NCBI RefSeq assembly: GCF_036330325.1
Contig: NZ_JAZDRO010000003.1
Coordinates: forward strand, 62,001-126,000
DNA: 64,000 nt
Reading direction: 5' to 3'
Source: Hyphobacterium marinum
Lineage (GTDB): Bacteria; Pseudomonadota; Alphaproteobacteria; Caulobacterales; Maricaulaceae
Under the pieces are notes generated by a model. That model was given only the letters and a program-made list of their open reading frames with translations. It was not told the origin of the DNA and made no database searches. The position numbers and the translations under genes were made by a program. How positions within the stretch are numbered: the stretch's first letter is position 1; each line of letters opens with the position of its first letter. Below are positions 33,206-41,587 of this stretch, piece after piece.

Positions 33206-35182
33206 ATGGCCGAGACGCCCAAACGCCCCCGCAAGACCAAAGCCGCGACAAAGCCAAAACCGGCAGCCGCACAGAAGACGTCGGCGGCAAAGAAGACTGC
33301 GCCCCGCAAGGCGGCGGCAAAGAAGCCCGCTCCGAAGCCCGCGGCCGCGAAAGCTGCACCAAAACCTACGCCAGGTGCGCAGCAGGACTGGACGGCGATG
33401 TCGGCTCCGGACCTCGAGACACTCGATCACATCTCGCGCAATCTGATGCAGGCCTCGCTGAACTCGCAAAAGCTGATGTCGGACGTGATGCGCCAGGCGC
33501 TCGCCGGCGATCCGATGATGCCGCAGACCGAGCAGGCCAATAACGCGCCCGAATTCGGCGCGGTCTGGACCGAGATCCTGACCCACCCGGAAAAACTGAT
33601 GGATGCCCAGGCCGGGCTGATGCGAGGCTATCTCGATCTGTGGTCCTCCACCACGCGCAAGGTCGTCGCCGGGGAGGCCGAGGAAGTCGTCACCCCGGAT
33701 CCGGGTGACAAGCGCTGGCGCAGCGAGGACTGGTCGAAACACCCGCTGTTTGACGCGATCAAGCAGTCCTACCTGCTCAATCAGAATTTCCTGATGGGGT
33801 TGGTGAAGAATGTCGACGGCGTCGACCCGGTTGCCAAGCGAAAGGTCGAATTCCTGACCAAGCAGATGGTCGACGCGATGGCCCCGACCAATTTCGCGCT
33901 GACCAACCCCGATGTCCTGCGCGAGACGCTGCAGACCAAGGGTGAGAACCTCTCCAAGGGCCTGGCGAACCTGACCCGGGACCTTGAACGCGGCGGCGGG
34001 CGGCTGGCCCTCTCACAGACCGATTTGGAAGGGTTCAAGATCGGCACTGACATCGCCACAACGCCCGGCAAGGTCGTCTTCCGCAACGAACTGATCGAAC
34101 TCATCCAGTATGAACCGACGACCGAAACGGTGAAGAAGCGCCCGCTCCTGATCGCGCCGCCCTGGATCAACAAATACTACATTCTCGACATGCGCCAGAA
34201 GAACTCGATGGTGCGCTGGCTGACGCAGCAAGGCTTCACCGTCTTCCTGATCTCCTGGGTCAATCCCGATCCGAGCCTGAAGGACAAGACGTTCGGCGAC
34301 TATATTGAAACGGGCCTCTTTTCCGCACTCGACGCGATCGAGGAAGCCACCGGCGAAACCAGCGTCAACGCGGTGGGATACTGTATCGGGGGCACCATGC
34401 TCGCATCCGCCCTCGCCCTATTGGCCGCGAAAGGCGAGGAAGGCCGCATCGCCTCGGCGACATTCTTCGCCGCGCAAACCGATTTCGAACTCGCTGGCGA
34501 TCTCTTGCTCTTCGTGGATGACGCCTGGATGGCCGAGATCGAGCGGCTGATGGACGCGCAAGGCGGCGTGCTCGACGGGCGCACCATGTCCGACACGTTC
34601 AACATGCTGCGGTCCAACGACCTCGTCTGGTCCTTCGTGGTGTCGAACTACCTCCTTGGCCGCCAGCCGCAGGCCTTTGACCTGCTGTTCTGGAATGCCG
34701 ATCAGACGCGCATGCCCAAGGCCCTGCACCTCTGGTATCTCGACACGATGTACCGCAAGAACCGCCTGTCGAAAGGCGAGGTCGAGATCGGCGGTCACAC
34801 GCTCGATCTCGGCAAGGTCACCGTCCCGATCTACATGCAAGCGAGCCGCGAAGACCACATCGCGCCCTTCCCGTCCGTCTATCGCGGCGCGCAGAAATTC
34901 GGCGGGCCGGTCAACTTCATGCTGGCCGGGTCCGGCCATATCGCGGGGGTCATCAACCACCCCGAAGCGAAGAAATACCAGCACTGGGTCAACACCGATC
35001 TACCCGACACCGTTAAGGCCTGGCTTGAAAGCGCCGAGGAGCATCCCGGCTCGTGGTGGGAGAACTGGCGCGACTGGCTCTATGAGCGCTCCGGCAAGGA
35101 CGTCCCGGCCCGCACACCCGGTGATGGCAAACTCAAACCCCTGTGCGACGCACCGGGGACTTATGTACTGGTGAAGAGCTAG
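33206..35182 (+). CDS. phaC: Class I poly(3-hydroxyalkanoate) synthase with a histone-H1-like basic N-terminal tail
   Basis: Polymerises 3-hydroxyacyl-CoA into PHA granules. The 658-residue protein has an N-terminal PhaC domain (about 100-270) and an alpha/beta-hydrolase core with the lipase-like box GYCIGGTM, whose nucleophile is Cys393. The catalytic Asp is in REDHIAP and the His in GSGHIAGVINHP. Residues 5-58 form an extra Lys/Ala/Pro tail with 17 basic residues and one acidic residue in the first 58, resembling the AAKP repeats of PhaF-type phasins and histone H1. Ordinary class I synthases are near 570-600 residues without this tail. AAGGAGA lies about 11 bases before the ATG. No phaA, phaB or phasin gene is nearby. 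Confidence 0.95.
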   Translation: MAETPKRPRKTKAATKPKPAAAQKTSAAKKTAPRKAAAKKPAPKPAAAKAAPKPTPGAQQDWTAMSAPDLETLDHISRNLMQASLNSQKLMSDVMRQALAGDPMMPQTEQANNAPEFGAVWTEILTHPEKLMDAQAGLMRGYLDLWSSTTRKVVAGEAEEVVTPDPGDKRWRSEDWSKHPLFDAIKQSYLLNQNFLMGLVKNVDGVDPVAKRKVEFLTKQMVDAMAPTNFALTNPDVLRETLQTKGENLSKGLANLTRDLERGGGRLALSQTDLEGFKIGTDIATTPGKVVFRNELIELIQYEPTTETVKKRPLLIAPPWINKYYILDMRQKNSMVRWLTQQGFTVFLISWVNPDPSLKDKTFGDYIETGLFSALDAIEEATGETSVNAVGYCIGGTMLASALALLAAKGEEGRIASATFFAAQTDFELAGDLLLFVDDAWMAEIERLMDAQGGVLDGRTMSDTFNMLRSNDLVWSFVVSNYLLGRQPQAFDLLFWNADQTRMPKALHLWYLDTMYRKNRLSKGEVEIGGHTLDLGKVTVPIYMQASREDHIAPFPSVYRGAQKFGGPVNFMLAGSGHIAGVINHPEAKKYQHWVNTDLPDTVKAWLESAEEHPGSWWENWRDWLYERSGKDVPARTPGDGKLKPLCDAPGTYVLVKS

Positions 35183-35190
35183 AGGCCATA

Positions 35191-35222
35191 GAAAACAGGC
35201 GGCCCTCCCCTCCAAGGCCGCC
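35191..35222 (-). terminator. Intrinsic terminator for the MBL-fold gene
   Basis: On the minus strand GGCGGCC pairs with GGCCGCC across an 11-base loop and is followed by TGTTTTCT. It lies between the convergent phaC stop (35182) and the MBL-gene stop (35251). The plus-strand side has only a C/T-rich tail, so termination of phaC here is less certain. Confidence 0.55.
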
Positions 35223-35250
35223 CGCTTCCTCCCTCCGATAGGGTCCGCGC

Positions 35251-36873
35251 CTAGTTCGTGGTGCGCGCGCCGTGGCGGATTTCAAGGTCCGGGTCGCTGG
35301 TCGTGTTGTCATTGAGACCGTAGCGCTCGAACCAGGTCAGAACCGGCATTGCCTCATTGTCCGGCAGCGTCGTGAAGGTCCGTTCGGTCGCCAGCATCTG
35401 GCGCCATTCGGCCAGCGAATACGGCACGCCGTGGACATTCACATACTCGTTGACCGCACCCATCTCGCCAGCCGCCTGACGGTCGCGCACCCACTGGTCG
35501 AGGTGAAGCGCGGCATAAGGCGCACCCTGACGCACAATGCCGGGCTCGGGCTGGATCCATCCGATCACCGTGTCGCCCGAGAAGAGAATCCCTGAGCCCG
35601 CGACATAGCCGACCAGCATGTTCTCGGTGTGCGGGGCGTCGGCATAGACGTGAACGTCAAACCGGTTGGTCTCGTCAGTGAAGGTCCGCACCGGTCCGTC
35701 GATATATTCGAACGTGGCGTCTGTGACTGGGCCATGCGCGCCCCAGGTCCGGTTCAGAAGCTCGCGGATATAGGCTTCCTTGTCGCGGGTCGTCAGGATC
35801 GTCGCGCCGATCCGGGCGTAGTAGTGCACCGCGATCAGGTGGTCGTCGTGATAATGCGTGGGGATGATGTAGCGCAGCGGCTTGCCATTCATGTACGGCT
35901 GCATCGCCGCATGCGTGTTTTCCGCATAGCTGGGGAAACCGCCCGTCTCCATGGCAACGAAATAATCGTCGAACTCGACATAGAGGATCTGTGTCTCGCC
36001 ATTCCCTGCGGCGTACACGCCATCGGCGACCTCACGCACACCGATTTCCATCTGGCCGCTATAGGCGTCGGTATTGGCCACTTCGACAAAGTTGTCCGGG
36101 ATCTCCATGTGGCGGCCGATATCAGTGTTGAACCGTATGGTCGGCAGGGAGAGGTCGTAATAAGGCAGCCCCTCCACCCACATCAGATAACGCTGGGGCA
36201 CCATGATACCGCCAACGTCGGTGTAATTGTCATAGACACGACGGTAATCGACCTCCCGGCCGACCATGTGATTGGCCGCGCTGTATTCAACGGAATCGAT
36301 GAGGAAGGTCTCCGGGTTGATATACATCGTCGATCCCTCGTCATAGACGAGCGTGAGGTAGTCCATGCCCGAACGCGTCTCGCTGCCGATCGACGAAACA
36401 CGTGACGTATCCTCCAGCAGGGACTGGACGAAATAGACCGGAAAACGCACCCGGACCGATCCCATCGTGCTGTTGTAGCCGTGGAATGTCCCGCTTTCGT
36501 AGATCCGGGCGATGGTATTGAGGTGCCAGTCAGTGTCACCATCAATGATCGAGCGGTAGCCCATGGTCAGTCCGCCCGGCCACGCGGAGAGCACATCGCG
36601 GGCCGCGCGCGGGTTCTCGAAGTCAATTGCCGTGTACTGCCGGATCGGGATGAGGTCCCAGGGCGGTTCGGTATGGCGGCTCTGAAAGCGTCCGTGGAAA
36701 TAGCCCACGGTTTCGAACTCAAGCGAATGGATACCGTCCACCGCGCCACCGCCATGGGCATCATACATCCGGGTCAGGAGCGTTTCAGCCGTCCAGTCCT
36801 GCGTCTGGGCCATGGTGGCGGACGATGCGCCAGCAAGCAGAAGTGCAGCAAACAGGGTCGAGCGTGTGATCAT
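35251..36873 (-). CDS. Secreted MBL-fold metallo-hydrolase
   Basis: A 540-residue protein with a signal peptide (MITRSTLFAALLLAGASSATMAQ). Residues about 24-280 form a large N-terminal beta-rich domain, and a metallo-beta-lactamase domain follows. Zinc ligands are visible as THYHDDHL (H-x-H-x-D-H, around residues 337-343), 'DAPHTENMLVGYV' (second-shell His) and 'GILFSGDTVIGW' (bridging Asp). The substrate is unknown; the N-terminal domain resembles a lipoprotein-carrier-like sheet, which would suit a hydrophobic or ester substrate. It is divergent from the AraC regulator with 178 bp between, so control by that regulator is plausible. Confidence 0.85.
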   Translation of the reverse strand: MITRSTLFAALLLAGASSATMAQTQDWTAETLLTRMYDAHGGGAVDGIHSLEFETVGYFHGRFQSRHTEPPWDLIPIRQYTAIDFENPRAARDVLSAWPGGLTMGYRSIIDGDTDWHLNTIARIYESGTFHGYNSTMGSVRVRFPVYFVQSLLEDTSRVSSIGSETRSGMDYLTLVYDEGSTMYINPETFLIDSVEYSAANHMVGREVDYRRVYDNYTDVGGIMVPQRYLMWVEGLPYYDLSLPTIRFNTDIGRHMEIPDNFVEVANTDAYSGQMEIGVREVADGVYAAGNGETQILYVEFDDYFVAMETGGFPSYAENTHAAMQPYMNGKPLRYIIPTHYHDDHLIAVHYYARIGATILTTRDKEAYIRELLNRTWGAHGPVTDATFEYIDGPVRTFTDETNRFDVHVYADAPHTENMLVGYVAGSGILFSGDTVIGWIQPEPGIVRQGAPYAALHLDQWVRDRQAAGEMGAVNEYVNVHGVPYSLAEWRQMLATERTFTTLPDNEAMPVLTWFERYGLNDNTTSDPDLEIRHGARTTN

Positions 36874-37017
36874 GTGACCAGCCTTTCCAGAGGGTCGTCA
36901 GACAAGGGTGGCGGTCAGATTGGGCATGAGCGGCCAGGTACCGCTTGAATGATCGAAGCAGGGGCATGACGGTTTCTCCACGTGACGAGGATTTAATCTA
37001 GCCCCGGCCCCGCACCC

Positions 37018-37058
37018 GTCATGATGACCCCTGGAGAAGGCGGGAGGGGTCATGACCC
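37018..37058. promoter_or_regulatory. Two GTCAT-centred inverted repeats at the AraC gene start (possible operator)
   Basis: GTCATGATGAC (37018-37028) and the perfect 12-bp palindrome GGGTCATGACCC (37047-37058) share the GTCAT/ATGAC arms. Their centres are about 30 bp apart, close to three helical turns. The second palindrome covers the ATG (37052-37054) of the AraC-family gene. They look like an autoregulatory site; no experimental match is known to me. Confidence 0.4.
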
Positions 37059-37921
37059 TTTGTACGCACGAACACAGCGCAGCCGGTGAACCCCATCGGC
37101 ACCGGCTGCTGACCGATGGCGAATACCTGGGGCGGGTGCCAGCGGCTCGAACCGGCTGTGGATACAGCCTGTCGATTGTTACCCATGCTCGCAGCGGCGA
37201 CTTGCCCAGTCATGCCCACGACCGGGCCTTCATCTGCCGTTTGCTGACGGGCGGATACGTCTCGCGCACCCGTGACAGCGAGATGGAATTCAGCCCCGGC
37301 GAAGCGGCCTTTCATCCCGAATGGTTCGAGCATTCGGACGCCATCCTGAGCCCGAAAGCCGCATTTTTCGGCATTCAGCTCGACCTTGAGCGGATCGCGG
37401 ATGGACCGGTCACACGGGGCATGTCCGCGCTCAGCGCCCTGCCCTCACTCGACCAGAGACACGCAATCGACCGGTTGGCATGCGCCTTCCTGGCCAGCGA
37501 TGACGAGTTGGTCATCGACAGCCTGTTGTACGAGACTGTCGCAGCGGCTTTCCCCGATCGCGCCCGCGCCACCGACAGCCCCGGCTGGGTCCCGGGGGTA
37601 GCCGACCGTCTGACAGAGGAAAGCCATTCGGTCCTCTCCCTTGTCGAACTGGCGGCCGAGGCCGGTGTGCATGCCACGACGCTAACGCGGCACTTCCGGA
37701 ACGCCATGGGCTGCAGCATCGGCGAGTTTCGTCAGCGCGTGCGGGCTCACAAGGCATTGTGCCGCCTTCTCGACGGGCGCGACGCCATCAGCAGTATCTG
37801 CCTGGATGAAGGCTATTCCGACCAGGCCCATCTGACCCGCGAATTCGGCAAGCTGTTTGGCCTTCCACCGGGACGTTTTCGCGATATTGCGGCCCGGCAT
37901 GACATCGCGAACCGGCACTGA
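37052..37921 (+). CDS. AraC-family transcriptional regulator
   Basis: A 289-residue regulator. An N-terminal cupin-like ligand domain (about 40-110) has 'DLPSHAHDRAFICRLLTGGY' and 'FSPGEAAFHPEWFEHSD'. The C-terminal tandem helix-turn-helix (about 190-285) has 'LSLVELAAEAGVHATTLTRHFRNAMGCSIGEF' region and 'SICLDEGYSDQAHLTREFGKLFGLPPGRFR', the AraC consensus. It is divergent from the secreted MBL hydrolase, its most likely target. The start codon lies inside a palindrome. The inducer is unknown. Confidence 0.9.
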   Translation: MTLCTHEHSAAGEPHRHRLLTDGEYLGRVPAARTGCGYSLSIVTHARSGDLPSHAHDRAFICRLLTGGYVSRTRDSEMEFSPGEAAFHPEWFEHSDAILSPKAAFFGIQLDLERIADGPVTRGMSALSALPSLDQRHAIDRLACAFLASDDELVIDSLLYETVAAAFPDRARATDSPGWVPGVADRLTEESHSVLSLVELAAEAGVHATTLTRHFRNAMGCSIGEFRQRVRAHKALCRLLDGRDAISSICLDEGYSDQAHLTREFGKLFGLPPGRFRDIAARHDIANRH

Positions 37922-37953
37922 AACGAAAACGGGCGGCCCCAAGGGACCGCCCG
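37922..37953 (-). terminator. Intrinsic terminator downstream of rplM-rpsI
   Basis: GGGCGG-CCC pairs with GGG-A-CCGCCC (one bulged A, loop CAA) at 37931-37952. On the minus strand it is followed by GTTTTCGTTT. It is placed 29 bp after the rpsI stop and just behind the convergent AraC gene. Confidence 0.75.
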
Positions 37954-37981
37954 CTCGATAGTCTGGAATGCAATAGCTCGC

Positions 37982-38482
37982 TTAGCGCTTCGAGAACTGG
38001 AAGCTGCGGCGAGCTTTCTTGCGGCCATACTTCTTCCGCTCGACCGTCCGGCTGTCGCGGGTGAGGAAGCCTTCGGCCTTCAGCGCCTTGCGCAGTTCGG
38101 GCTCGTAATAGGTCAAAGCCTTGGAAATGCCGTGGCGGACCGCACCGGCCTGGCCGGAGAGACCCCCGCCCTTCACCGTGGCGATGACATCATAACCATC
38201 AACGCGGCCGGCGATTTCGAACGGCTGGCGCAGCATCATGCGCAGCACCGGACGGGCGAAGTAGATTTCCTGGTCGCGGCCATTGACGGTGACCTTGCCG
38301 TTGCCCGGCTTGATCCAGACGCGCGCAATGGCGTCCTTCCGCTTGCCAGTCGCATAAGCGCGGCCGTGCTGGTCGATCTTCGGTTCGGGAAGCGCCTCTT
38401 CGGCGACCGCTTCGGCGATCGGCGAGTCCGCGCCTTTCAGCGCGTCCTTGAGGTCTTCGAGTGAGCGCGTTTGTTCGGTCAT
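37982..38482 (-). CDS. rpsI: 30S ribosomal protein S9
   Basis: A 166-residue S9 protein. The core (about 36-166) has 'YATGKRKDAIARVWIKPG', 'RPVLRMMLRQPFEIAG', 'GGGLSGQAGAVRHGISKAL' and the C-terminal 'RKKARRSFQFSKR', whose terminal Lys-Arg contacts P-site tRNA. The first 35 residues are an acidic extension common in alphaproteobacterial S9. The start overlaps the rplM stop (ATGA). Confidence 0.98.
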   Translation of the reverse strand: MTEQTRSLEDLKDALKGADSPIAEAVAEEALPEPKIDQHGRAYATGKRKDAIARVWIKPGNGKVTVNGRDQEIYFARPVLRMMLRQPFEIAGRVDGYDVIATVKGGGLSGQAGAVRHGISKALTYYEPELRKALKAEGFLTRDSRTVERKKYGRKKARRSFQFSKR

Positions 38483-38949
38483 GATTCGCTCCGCGCGTTC
38501 TTGCGGTTCATCGCCTTGAAGTCGACGGTTTCCGGCTGCTGGGCTTCATGGGGGTGCTCGGTGCCGGCATAGACACGGAGCTTGGAGAATTGCGCGCGGG
38601 ACAGCGGGCTGTCCTTCGGCATCATGCGCTGGACGGCCAGCTCTACGACGCGCTCGGGGTGTTTGCCCTCGAGGATTTTCGCCGGAGATGTCTCCTTGAT
38701 ACCGCCCGGGTGTCCGGTGTGGCGGTAATAGCGCTTGTCTTTCATCTTCACGCCGGTGAAGCGGACCTTGTCGGCGTTGATGACAACGACATGGTCGCCC
38801 ACATCAACGTGCGGGGTGTAGTCCGGGCGGTGTTTGCCGCGAAGGCGGGTCGCGACGAACGCAGCCAGACGACCGACGACGGCGTCTTCCGCGTCGACGA
38901 CAATCCAGTTCTTCGTCACTTCCGCCGGCTTTGCGGAGAAGGTCTTCAT
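38479..38949 (-). CDS. rplM: 50S ribosomal protein L13
   Basis: A 156-residue L13 protein with 'NWIVVDAEDAVVGRLAAFVATRLRGKHRPDYTP' near residues 14-46, 'DHVVVINADKVRFTG', 'YYRHTGHPGGIK' and 'MLPKDSPL'-like MPKDSPL. It leads the two-gene rplM-rpsI operon and has a good sigma-70 promoter about 50-75 bp upstream. Confidence 0.98.
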   Translation of the reverse strand: MKTFSAKPAEVTKNWIVVDAEDAVVGRLAAFVATRLRGKHRPDYTPHVDVGDHVVVINADKVRFTGVKMKDKRYYRHTGHPGGIKETSPAKILEGKHPERVVELAVQRMMPKDSPLSRAQFSKLRVYAGTEHPHEAQQPETVDFKAMNRKNARSES

Positions 38950-38997
38950 GGGTTCAGGTCTCGTCTTTTGTGGCTTGTGCCAGAAATTCGATGCGCG

Positions 38998-39026
38998 TCC
39001 CTAAGCCCGGAATACACTTTCGTCAA
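38998..39026 (-). promoter_or_regulatory. Sigma-70-type promoter of rplM-rpsI
   Basis: On the minus strand TTGACG (39026-39021) is followed after 17 bases by TAGGGA (39003-38998). The site lies about 50 bp ahead of the rplM start. The -35 matches the consensus in five of six bases and the spacing is optimal. Confidence 0.6.
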
Positions 39027-39167
39027 CAGACCGTCTGAAATTCTATGCAGAAAGAGTGACTTATAATGACGGTAACTGAATACCGCTTTCGTGAATTGTC
39101 CATGACAGGGTCGCGAGATCGCACATCATCGCCTATGAGATTACCCGGATTACCGGAGCCTATCCCC

Positions 39168-40595
39168 ATGTCATTTTCCCGCCGTTCTTTCCTGCGCAGC
39201 GCTGCGGCGACATCCGCCGCTCTTGCCTGCCTCCCCGCCCTCTCGGCCTGTAGCCCGCGCCGGTTCAATGGCAACTACACCAGCCAGGTGGACGGGTACG
39301 GCCCGCTTTATCGCGACAGCAACGGTCTGCTCGACCTGCCGCGGGGTTTCAATTACCGAATCATCTCCGAGACCGGCCGGGAAATGAGCGACGGGCTGCT
39401 GACCCCCGGCGACTTCGATGGTATGGCCGCCTTCCCGAACGCGGATGGGAAAATCGTCCTGATCCGCAATCACGAACTCCGCCCCGGCCAGGAAGACGTG
39501 TCGGCTTTCGGGATCAACGCCGAGCGCCTTGACCGGATCGACCGGTCGCGGGTCTGGGACTTCCAGCCGGACGGCTCGCCGCAATTGGGCGGCACCACCC
39601 ATGTCATCCTCAATCCGGACACGCTTCGGGTGGAACGCGAATTCATGTCGCTGGCCGGGACTTATGACAATTGTGCGGGCGGGCCGACGCCCTGGGGCAG
39701 TTGGCTGTCCTGCGAGGAAACGATCGAACGCGCTGGGGAAGCGGTGACACGCGACCACGGCTATGTTTTCGAGGTCCCGGTCGAGGCGGACGGTCTGATC
39801 GAGCCGGTCCCGCTTCGTGGCATGGGCCGGTTCAAGCACGAGGCCGCTGCTGTCGACCCCGGCACGGGCATCGTCTACCAGACCGAGGACTGGCCCGGTC
39901 ACCCCAACATGTTCTACCGCTTCATTCCCGACCACCCGGACGAACTCTGGCGCGGTGGCCGGTTGCAGGGGTTGGCCGTGCGCGGTCAGCCCGGCATGGA
40001 TCTGCGCAACTGGGAAAACAGCGAGCGTGTCATGCCTGGCACAATCCTGGATGTCGACTGGATGGATCTTGACGAGATCGACAACCCGGACGGTGATATC
40101 GCCGCCCGTTCCATCGACCAGGGTGCGGCGCATTTCACGCGGGGCGAAGGCTGCTGGTATGGCGGCGAAGGCGCGATCTATTTCACCTGCACAGATGGCG
40201 GCCCGCTGCATGCCGGCCAGATCTGGCGCTATCGGCCCAGCCCCGCCGAGGGCACGCCCGCAGAGCGGTCCCAGCCCGGCCAGCTTGAACTGTTTGTCGA
40301 GAGTGAGGACACCGAAGTCATCCAGTGGGTGGACAACATCACCTTTGCGCCCTGGGGCGATCTGATCGTTGCTGAAGACGGCCCCGACCATCAATACATT
40401 CGCGGCGTGACGCCGGAGGGACGTGTCTATACCATCGCCCACAACGCCGATGGCGGTGACGACAACAGTTTCAAAGAGTTTTGCGGCCTATGTTTCTCTC
40501 CCGATGGATCAACCCTCTTCGTGAACGTTCAGTCGAGACCGGGGCGGACCTTCGCCATTCGCGGTCCGTGGGATCAGCGCTCGCTGCGGGCCTGA
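39168..40595 (+). CDS. Tat-exported PhoX/DUF839 family phosphatase-like protein
   Basis: A 475-residue protein with a twin-arginine signal (SRRSFLRSAA, residues 4-13) that also ends in a lipobox-like LSAC, so it may be a Tat-exported lipoprotein. The DUF839/PhoX beta-propeller fold shows 'GDFDGMAAFPNADGKIVLIRNHE', 'GGTTHVILNPDTL', 'SLAGTYDNCAGGPTPWGSWLSCEE' and 'FTRGEGCWYGGEGAIYFTCTDGG'. PhoX enzymes are Ca/Fe alkaline phosphatases. ATG 39168 is chosen to start at the Tat motif; an earlier in-frame start at 39066 would bury it. The last 106 bp overlap the next gene in another frame. Confidence 0.85.
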   Translation: MSFSRRSFLRSAAATSAALACLPALSACSPRRFNGNYTSQVDGYGPLYRDSNGLLDLPRGFNYRIISETGREMSDGLLTPGDFDGMAAFPNADGKIVLIRNHELRPGQEDVSAFGINAERLDRIDRSRVWDFQPDGSPQLGGTTHVILNPDTLRVEREFMSLAGTYDNCAGGPTPWGSWLSCEETIERAGEAVTRDHGYVFEVPVEADGLIEPVPLRGMGRFKHEAAAVDPGTGIVYQTEDWPGHPNMFYRFIPDHPDELWRGGRLQGLAVRGQPGMDLRNWENSERVMPGTILDVDWMDLDEIDNPDGDIAARSIDQGAAHFTRGEGCWYGGEGAIYFTCTDGGPLHAGQIWRYRPSPAEGTPAERSQPGQLELFVESEDTEVIQWVDNITFAPWGDLIVAEDGPDHQYIRGVTPEGRVYTIAHNADGGDDNSFKEFCGLCFSPDGSTLFVNVQSRPGRTFAIRGPWDQRSLRA

Positions 40596-41587
40596 TCGGG
40601 GCGGCGCTGGCCGGTTGCCAGCCGGCCGCAGACGAGACACCTGCTGAAGAGGTGGGTGACACCGCCAACGGTGCGGCCATCGCCGACATCACGGTGACAG
40701 CCGCGTTCGAGCCGGTCGAGGGCGGTGTTCTTGCCGTCGATTTCGTACCGGACACGAATACGCCGTGGGCGGGCCTCATCGTCACTGCGCCGCGCGATGG
40801 CGGTCTCGATTTCTACAACGCCGACGGTGAAAGTGTGACCCGCGTGACCGGATCGCGGCTGACCAGCCTCGCCGTGGCACCGAATTTCGCCCTGCGCGGC
40901 GAAGCCCTGCCGCTCATCCTTGGCGTCGATACACAATCGGGGGGCGTCCGGGGTTATGTCCTGTTGCGCAGTGGACCCGATGCGATCGAAGCGCCGCTCT
41001 CCCCCATCGTCCTGGACGGTGGCGCGGCCGCGCTGTGTTTTGTTCGCGAAGGGGCCGGCTTCGTTGAAATCGCGGTTTTAGGCCGCGAGGCGGTCGCGGA
41101 AGTCTGGCGGATTTCCGATAATGGCGGCGATCTGATCGGCGCGGAACGGGTCCGCGCCATCCGTCTGGACGGACCGGCCCGGACCTGTGCCTCCATGGAT
41201 GGTGCGCTGTTCGTCAGTGGCCCGACCACAAGTATCACGCGAATCGAATCCGGTTCGGGAACCGGGGTTCAGGCGGGGTATAACGCGCTCAGCCTTGCCG
41301 CAGGCGTCATCGCCGGGCGGCCTGTCCTGCTCGCGTCCAATGGCGAGGACGACACGTTGCGCAGCTTTGACGCGCGGACACTGCAGCCGCTGGCACCGGT
41401 GCGCATCATTGATGGCTTATCGACACCCGGCATCGACCGACCGGGGGCACTCGCGATTTCCGAGGTGTCCTTTGGCGGCGCGTCATATCAGTCCGGCCTG
41501 ATTGCCGCGGTCGACGAGGCTGACGGACGTGTCCGCGTCGTGGCGCGCGAATCCTTCGCCCGCGACCTGACACTCGCGACGAACTAG
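40490..41587 (+). CDS. Phytase-like beta-propeller lipoprotein (tentative)
   Basis: A protein of about 365 residues. The hydrophobic segment VGSALAAGLIGAALAGCQ ends in a lipobox. The mature part shows spaced blades resembling beta-propeller phytases: 'AGLIVTAPRDGGLDFYNADGESVTRV', 'AAALCFVREGAGFVEIAVLG', 'WRISDNGGDLIGAERVRAIRL' and 'RTCASMDGALFVSG'. The family assignment is by pattern only, and catalytic calcium ligands were not verified. The n-region before the hydrophobic core is long (about 29 residues). GTG at 40568 would shorten it but would leave no positive charge. The 106-bp overlap with the PhoX-like gene suggests translational coupling and a shared phosphate-scavenging role. It is convergent with ctaA (4-bp overlap). 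Confidence 0.6.
   Translation: MFLSRWINPLRERSVETGADLRHSRSVGSALAAGLIGAALAGCQPAADETPAEEVGDTANGAAIADITVTAAFEPVEGGVLAVDFVPDTNTPWAGLIVTAPRDGGLDFYNADGESVTRVTGSRLTSLAVAPNFALRGEALPLILGVDTQSGGVRGYVLLRSGPDAIEAPLSPIVLDGGAAALCFVREGAGFVEIAVLGREAVAEVWRISDNGGDLIGAERVRAIRLDGPARTCASMDGALFVSGPTTSITRIESGSGTGVQAGYNALSLAAGVIAGRPVLLASNGEDDTLRSFDARTLQPLAPVRIIDGLSTPGIDRPGALAISEVSFGGASYQSGLIAAVDEADGRVRVVARESFARDLTLATN

Noticed and set aside
39062..39108. Possible Pho box ahead of the PhoX-like gene (ATGACGG and CATGACAG elements)
   Set aside because: Only single half-sites resembling CTGTCAT in reverse are present, not the two tandem repeats with proper spacing; a TATAAT at 39062 has no matching -35.
39171..40442. 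A 423-codon open frame opposite the PhoX-like gene
   Set aside because: Antisense shadow of a gene with a Tat signal and conserved DUF839 blocks; no ribosome-binding site or recognisable domain.
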